From: Pyrocephalus nanus
Taxonomy: Eukaryota; Chordata; Aves; Passeriformes; Tyrannidae
Reading direction: 5' to 3'
DNA length: 64,000 nucleotides
Assembly: GCA_038380795.1 (NCBI GenBank)
Contig: CM076259.1
Location: forward strand, 79,085,224-79,149,223
Each line of letters begins with the position of its first letter. The stretch's first letter is position 1. The position numbers and the translations under genes are program-made. A model generated the notes under the pieces. The model searched no databases. It saw nothing but the letters and a program-made list of their open reading frames with translations, and was not told the origin of the DNA. Below are positions 55,661 to 64,000 of the stretch, in pieces.

Positions 55661-58600
55661 CTTTAACTACTTGTATTCCTTGCTTCTTAATACATGAATA
55701 CTATATTAATTAGCAGTAAAACAAATAATTAAAATTCCCTGAGTAGAAACTCTTTTACCCACAACAGTGTTACAGCTGGTGTCAGGGCCCTATTGCTCTC
55801 TGCCTGCAAATCTAAGAAGGAATTTCAGTGAAGAAAAAATCTATCACCATTTTTGAAATAATGGGTTTCAGTGGTTTCTCAATCAGTGGAGTAATGGGGC
55901 ATGCTTTAAATCATTTTGGCTCATATTTAAAAAATATGTGTTTTATTACTAGATAGTCTGAATGGCTTCCCTAATTACATCTGACACCACACATTAACAT
56001 CACTATCATTTGTCATGTTATCACATGATAACTCCACAGGCTGCAGTCATGGATGAAGGCCTCCTTATTAGACACTTTACATGAAAATGTCTGAATCAAA
56101 AGCTGCATAACTGGAATAAGATTAGACCTGTTTACTAAAGCATTTAATACTATGATGTACTTTCTAGGATAAACAGAGCATGAAGACTCAATACATGTAT
56201 CAAGAATACATATCATCCATAGAATAAAAGAGTCTGACCAAAAATTTTGATGAAATTTTTATTGAATCAATGCTTCTTTCATAAAAGCTCAACTTCTCAG
56301 CCTTTACGGGTACAATTAAATGGAGGCTCTGACTAAACAATTACATGCCCTCATTGCTTTCTATTATTCCAGATACAAAATGACTGAGAGCCAAGGGATT
56401 CAGGCTGTGGTGGTGATGCTGATCTGCATTTTTGTCCATCTATGTCTGTGCAAAATGCCACCAGCTTCACTCAGGTAGAGATGATTGTGTGAAAGGGCAG
56501 TGAATGGAGGAAGAAGGCATGTTGGGATGCTGTTAAAAACCCTTGCAATCCTTTCCACTGTATTTCCTACTTTGAGCAAATAACCTGAAAATGTAATTTT
56601 TTTTCTGTTTATCAACGCATAATTTCCTCATGGACCTTGAAGTCTCAGAGCTGGCAAAGCAGGCAGTTGCTTAGGACAACTAATCAGTCATAACCCACCT
56701 TCCTCTCTTGCCTATGCCCGAGACCTAGAAAGACCAAGTGTCTGCTCATACTGCCACCAAGATCTAAGCAGCCTGTGTCAGGTGCATAGAGGTGACAGAG
56801 TAATTGGAAGGTTAGCCTCTGCTACCAGTGACAGGCACTTTTCTGGCAGTAGGAATGGCAAGCTAGATTTTCAATTGGTTTATGTTGGCATGCCTTGTTA
56901 ACATTCAGCCTCTTCAATGTTAAAGGTGATTTTATCCATTTTGGTGTGAGGTGGTCCATGGAGAAAAATTGGAAATAACTTCACAGAAGAATGACAAAGA
57001 GCAGCTCTTTATAAAACTCCCTCTAGTAACCAGGTTCATATTGCTTGCTTTCCTCTGACGCCTGCAGCAGGAATTCCTGTGGCTGTAGACTCAGAGGGAG
57101 GAAGATGGAAGGAACTATGCCTCAGTCCCTTCATGGGGGTTAGCACGGTATCCTTACAGAATGCAGGTTTCTCACTTTGACCACTGCACTAGTATATAAA
57201 AACACGGGTCACTTCTACTTTACCTTTAAGACTACCATTTACCACTGAAATTTTGTTATTTGTCTCCAAGATATATTAGGCGTGTGTTTATCTCCTAAAT
57301 GTAAAATGGCCATTAATATGGTAGTTTCTGTCAAATATTCTTTGCAGGTACAAGAAGTAATTAGTATGATTTAATAGGATACTGGCTCTAGCTATTGACA
57401 GATGGGTTGATAATACAGGATAGAATTAGATCTACTTCTTCTCCTTTCAAAATGATCTTTCACGGCCTAGAAGTTCTCCGGCTTACTTTGTAGAATATTT
57501 TTTAACTTCTAGTTTTCTTTATTCAGGACTCCCTTTTCCTTCTGAGAATAATTGAAGCAATATGTAGTACTGTAAATCATTAAAAAACCCTTCTCTAGGA
57601 TTATGTGATGAGTAAAATCAGTAATGTAGCTGTAAGTGTACATCTGTAGATGATTACAGATGCACCCATGAGGCATGTGGAATGATTACTGGCTGATGTT
57701 TCAAAAATCTGAATGCACAAGCATCTGTACCGTGTGAAAAGGATGGATAAGGATGAAAACTCTACAGCATCCAATGACAGTGTAGATTTTGGCACATTTG
57801 TGTCTATGAGGCACCCCTTCCAACAGCACCCACATAGAGAGCTCTGCCAACACCCTTGGTGTGCCCCTGATAGCAATTACTGCCATGTTAAATAGTGACT
57901 TTAAGTAGATGCACATTCAGATAAACAGTTAAACATAAGGCAGAAGTATTCTTTGTAGCCCTTCAATTTCCAAGATTTGCATACTCTTATTTAATTCAAC
58001 AGTTACATTTATGCTTTTAGGTATATCAGAAGCAAATACTTAACAAATACAATCACATGACTAATAATGTGTTCAATTACCGTTCACAAAACAAAAGCAA
58101 TTTTTCTCAATATTTAGCTCAACTTTTTTTACATGCTTCATAATACTGTCATGCTATCAGCTATACCCCATGCAATTAAATACAGCTAGGAAAAATATAG
58201 AGAAGAAGAAAATAAAATCAGAAAGGAGAAATATGCCAGCTGTGAATGCACCTGATGCTCTCAGTGTGAAACAAGGCTGAAGGCTGTTCCATTATGGAGA
58301 AAACATCAACCTTACAGAAGCCTGAATTGAAACCAGCTAAGAAGTCTGAGAAAACAAAGGGCTTGACAGTGCCATACAGGTGTAGTCAACAGTAAGGAGC
58401 TTTGCCACCCACATCCACACAGCCAGCCAAGCCTTTCATTCATATACTTTCTCTTACTCTCACTCAGCCTCACAGGTAGTGTTCAAAAAGTCTTTCAGGC
58501 ATCCTGATGGATAAAGGAGGTAATTTAATATTAAGGCTTACACTGGTTAAGAACAACACATACTTAATAAGGCAAGTTCTACATCAAACTGTTAGAAAGA

Positions 58601-59154
58601 GTACTTGGGTTTCTACTCATCAGTAATTTTCTAGGAGAAGTCAGTCACTTCCTGTAGCTTCTCATCACCTGGAACCTGAAACAGCTGAAGTCAGTTCACT
58701 TAGAGGGGCATCTTGTTATTTCCTTACTATTCCTTCCTTCCATTTCAGAACTTCACTGAAAAAGGGATCTGAGGTATTGGGACTTTAGCTAACTGGTTCC
58801 TGTTTCATTGATTCTTCAGTTTCACAAACACTTATGAGATAGACCTTTGTGACTTTTGCTTATAACTTTTCCAGAGGTACGGCCAGAGAGAACTGTCCTG
58901 GCTTTTAGTATCTTCATTCTCTTTAGAGATTAAACTGATAAAGTTGGCAATACTAATTAGTGTTTATTTCATCCTACATGCAACCCAGAAATATATACAT
59001 TGAAGAACAGAGGTATTAGCTGTAGATATATGCTGATGTGGCCCATGTTTGAAAAATTATCATCACAAACATCAGGTGTAAATCTCATATTATTAATATA
59101 TATTAAAAGGTACAGGCACTAGAGAACATATGGAGAACGGAAGAACAAATATTA

Positions 59155-60190
59155 TTCTGGCATTGCTGTACAAATGCAGAATGGAGGCGGGTTTTTGTAA
59201 AGAGAGAGGAAACACTTGGTGGTCTACATCTTGATTTTAAAAGGCTTTTAACAATGTCTCACCATGGCAACGTACAGGAATATGGCTAGGTGATGCTGCT
59301 CTGTGATGGGTGTAAAACCATTTCTTAGGTATATTTATGAACAGCTATTAATGAAACTTTTTCAGAAAAGTAGGACTCATCAAACAAGGTTCCAGAGCCT
59401 GATCATGGTCTGTTTCTATTAATTTTTCACTCTTGACCAGGTTGATAGAAAATAAATTACACTCATCTAATTTCACATACAACTAAGCGAAAAGGCATAG
59501 AAAGTCTTCAGGAGGAAAGAATTAAAATTAGAGAAGATCTTGCAAATTGAAGAAACACTCTGGAAAAACAAAAGAAAGTATGCTATTCAACAGACACAAA
59601 TGTAAGGGTTTACATTTAAAAAGAAGTAAGTAAACAAATAAAGGATGGGAAACAGTGATGGCAGCTCTTTCAACAGGACACAAGGGCTGTAATAAATCAG
59701 AAAAACATGAATCACCCACAGCATGCTGTTCTGAAAATGGAAAACATCTCACTGGGATGTAGAAACTGTAACAGAGCTTAAAAACACATGAAGTAATGGC
59801 TCTACTGGGGTATTCTGACAGTATTGCACTTCATCGAAGTAGTGAATCAGCCAGAGAAGGTCTAGAGAAGGACAGTAAGAACAATTCAAGGTATAATATA
59901 CAAGTCCTATAGCAAAAGACTGAAGCATTTAGAGCTATGTGGAGGCATAAGGAAAGATGCAAAAAAGTTTTTTTTCAAGGTTTTGTCTATTCCAATAGTG
60001 AATAAGGTGAGAAATTATGATCTTAAATTGCGCAAAGAAGAAAGATTCAGGTTATACTTTAGGAAAATCTTCCTAAGAGTAAGACAGTGAATCAGCACTA
60101 TAGGTTGCCTGGAAAGATTATGAAGCCTGCTTCTCATCAGAAGGGGATGGCCTAGATTATCTTGGCAAGATGAATTCAAGCCCCATTTAT
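59155..60190 (+). mobile_element. Old, eroded CR1-type LINE
   Basis: Several CR1 landmarks survive in plus order. They are TGATTTTAAAAGGCTTTTAA with CAATGTCTCACCATGGC (RT region), TTACATTTAAAAAGAAG with GGATGGGAAACAGTGATGGC, AAGAAAGATTCAGGTTATAC with TTTAGGAAAATCTTCCTAAG (3' region), and GGTTGCCTGGAAAGATTATG. Divergence is much greater than in the other CR1 copies, so this is either an older subfamily or a related LINE. Boundaries are approximate. Confidence 0.6.
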
Positions 60191-60633
60191 CAGTAGTCTA
60201 TAACTATGTTCTTCCTTATGCAATACATACATACTTGCATGGAAGCATACACAAAACAGATAAACAGAACTCCTCAAAACTAAAAATAGATAACTTGGGA
60301 AAGAAATTTTTTTTTTTTTAATAAGTACCAAAACTTATACTATTATCCTTCCAATTTCCATCCCTTTAAAGCCAAAGCCATTTATAAAAGTGGGAACAGG
60401 GTATGGCAAAAATCAAGGTATTTTCCAGATATGAAACTACATAATTGGCACAGTCCTCAGTATTAAAAACTTTATAAGCTTTTATCTGATTAGGACAACT
60501 TGGTCTTCAACCAGTAATAAAATTGTAAAAATCCTTTCTTTTTTCTTTATAGAGAAGAAAAATAACAGAAATTATCAAATTCAAATATTCATAGTTTGTA
60601 CTTATATGCTGCAAAATAAGTATTACTAATTAC

Positions 60634-60716
60634 GCAGTAGCTGCCGAACTGCTCTCTGTTGTGTTTTGTGTAATGATAGATATCAAGATCCAGCACGACA
60701 GGCTGCATCGTAATAT
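60634..60716 (-). other. Exon-like or conserved-looking island
   Basis: On the gene strand a good acceptor (ATTTTTGCTTGCAG) is followed by 83 nt with four CpG and no stop in one frame, then a donor-like GTAATT. In the phase left by the upstream NALCN exon (G|AT), the frame reads DITMQPVVLDLDIYHYTKHN and stays open to its end. However, 83 nt would shift the frame of the next exon, and NALCN needs no residues here. It could be a cassette or poison exon, a regulatory element, or chance. Confidence 0.3.
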
Positions 60717-61109
60717 CTGCAAGCAAAAATCAATGAATGTATACAATAAAACAGTATAATTGCATAGAGAAGACTTCATTACTTACCTGATAACCGCATA
60801 CAAAGGTGAATCACAAAATGGATATTTATAAAATACATAAACTTTGATAAACTTGCTGGTTATAATCCTGTTTTATAACACTCCTGATTTGAGGAAGTGA
60901 ATTTAACATTTTGTAGCAAAGCTTGTGTCTTACCCAGTATTTTAAAGTTTAGTAATCAGCTTTCAATTGATATTCAATTTAACTTCTGGCTACTGTACTG
61001 AATGGTGTTATATCCTGATTACCTATTTCTAGACAAAAACAATTTTTCAATGACAAGTCTCTTAAGTCTGTTAGCAATCTCTGACCTTTAAAATGCAGCA
61101 CTCAGAAAG

Positions 61110-61225
61110 ACATATTGATAAGGTATAGGACTGTGACTCAGGAGATCAGAGTTTCAGTCCTATTTTTTGAACCAGCTTTGCAGGCACGGACAAACTATTT
61201 CACCTGTCTTTGCAACCTACTCCAT
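61110..61225 (+). repeat. MIR/CORE-SINE-like relic
   Basis: AGGTATAGGACTGTGACTCA, GGAGATCAGAGTTTCAGTCC, then CTTTGCAGGCACGGACAAAC and TATTTCACCTGTCTTTGC follow the layout of MIR: B-box 'gggttcgaatcc', then 'gtgaccttgggcaagtcacttaacctctctg'. It is the best of the three MIR-like relics in the window. Such copies predate the bird-mammal split. Confidence 0.55.
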
Positions 61226-62861
61226 CATTAAAAACATACAGGCATCCTTTATTAAGCACTCTGGGCCTCATTCAGATAATCTTCCCATTTAAGCTTGCCT
61301 AAGGCATTGCAACTGCTTTTGATGGGTGACCAGGTAGGCAGCTAGAATAACACCTTTCAGGGCCACAAAAATTTCGCATGTCAAGATAAGAAGGGTGATT
61401 TCAATCTGAGGCCTAATTCCACTGAGGATACATCTGTCTTATGTTTCCCTGCCAAACCATCTTGAACTTGAGAACTCAAGTGCAGATGGTTTTAGGTTCT
61501 ACTGTGAACTCAGCCCATGTTCATCCAGGCATGGCAATAACTCTGAAGGTTGACTCAGAGATCAGAAAGGGTTTCCTTTGATATCTACTGAAGAAAAAAT
61601 TTATGTAAAATTTGATACTATGAGTAGTGCTATTCAGCTAGCAGTACTCGTACAGCTGGTACGCTTCTGACTCCCAGAGGAAACAGAATGGTACTTGGTT
61701 GAAATCAGGTTTTTCTCCCTTTCTTACAAGAAAGAAGATTGAACACAAATGGCAGTTTCTGTTTAGAAATTATTTTGGTATCACAGAGTACTTGTAGCAG
61801 GATTCTGAAATTATTTTTTGCAACTCTCTGGCTCATTCTGTCAATTCAGCAACCTTGGAAACAACTGAAGTCATTTCAGCTGTAAAGGCTTTCAATACTC
61901 AAAAAACCATTTTGGATTGCAGTCATTCAGTCATTAAACCTTTTGACTACCTTCAAATTCAGTTGGGGACAAGATAAGTCTGAAGCCCAGACTAGGAAAA
62001 GTGAAAAAAAAAAGCTTATCAAAGTCAAAGAGATGCATCAGAAGGAATGCAGCCTGTGGGTATGCTCTATTATTTGAAGGGACTTCCCTACCTGCCCAGA
62101 AATAAAACTTTACAGCTGCAGACTCCTGTTTGACCTTTGTCTGTTAAATAAATGTGAGATAACCAAAATGTTTTCACAGAGTAACTGCATATTTTCCATT
62201 TGAATGTGGATCTTGCCACAGCTGCCCATGCTCTTGCCACCTTTCCTGATTTTTTGTTCTACACTCATTTCCCCATAGGGATAGCATGACACATTGCATC
62301 TATCAGAGATCATACTCTCCTGGTGACTCTGCAGGGTTTTTCACAGAACACAAATTGCACCTGTATTGCAAATCTTCCTGACTCTCAATCATTTTTCTGG
62401 GTGATGTTCTGACTAATGCAGTTTGGATCAAGATTGGCATAGATATATGGTATCTCTTTCTCACTCCTCTTCTTAGTAACAAGATGATTACCAAAGTAAT
62501 TCTGGGTGTTTGTTTGTTTTTTTTTATGGAAATAATTAGTAAAATTAGACAAACAGGATGAATTACTTAGTCTAAAATGAATCATAAATAAAACACAAAA
62601 ATTTGTCATCACATTCGTATACTGGTGATAATCAACAGTTGGTTACTTATGAAGACATTGTTTTAAAGTTATTTAAATCCTGGGATCCCAGGCAATGTAA
62701 AATATATCATAACTGCAAAGCAAATAGCAAGCTTCTCTTTCTGGCACGTGCCCTACTTGAGCAGAATACTGATTGCACTCGATGCCTTTTCAGCATAGAC
62801 ATGAACTATCTGTTCTATTAATTTTAAAAACATTTTTAAATGGATACTGAAATTGATTTTA

Positions 62862-64000
<1,139 letters not shown>

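Overview
This window is vertebrate nuclear DNA, almost certainly from a bird. It is AT-rich and mostly intronic. It carries at least ten chicken-repeat-1 (CR1) LINE fragments with the typical 3' end (ATTCTGTGA-type tail, or its complement at the left of minus-strand copies) and two LTRs of avian endogenous retrovirus families. There is no prokaryotic or viral gene organisation, and the short open frames in six-frame translation are chance frames in intron or repeat DNA.

The one gene I can prove is NALCN, the sodium leak channel, on the minus strand. Four consecutive coding exons are present: 62876-63030, 33409-33551, 33185-33289 and 30465-30551 (transcription runs from high to low coordinates). 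They join in frame into 163 residues, about residues 216-378 in human numbering from memory. This covers the end of the domain I S5-pore extracellular loop, the domain I pore helix and filter (the glutamate of QEGW), helix S6 and the first part of the I-II linker. All splice sites are AG/GT. Neighbouring exons on either side lie outside the window.

Layout: 1-30464 is the start of a large intron holding most of the CR1 copies, an LTR, and a degenerate ~75-bp minisatellite (27746-28150). From 30465 to 33551 there are three exons in 3 kb, with introns of 2633 and 119 nt. From 33552 to 62875 lies a 29.3-kb intron with one LTR (40509-40994), one clear and one eroded CR1, MIR-like SINE relics, and several repeat-poor islands that look regulatory: a CTCF-like site in a CpG cluster near 37.8 kb, a TCF/LEF plus T-box motif cluster at 49.6-50.25 kb, and an exon-like island at 60634-60716. 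From 63031 to 64000 is intron.

I found no previously undescribed system. The most worthwhile leads are the exon-like island inside the 29-kb intron, the CpG/CTCF-like element, the motif cluster near 50 kb, and the minisatellite.
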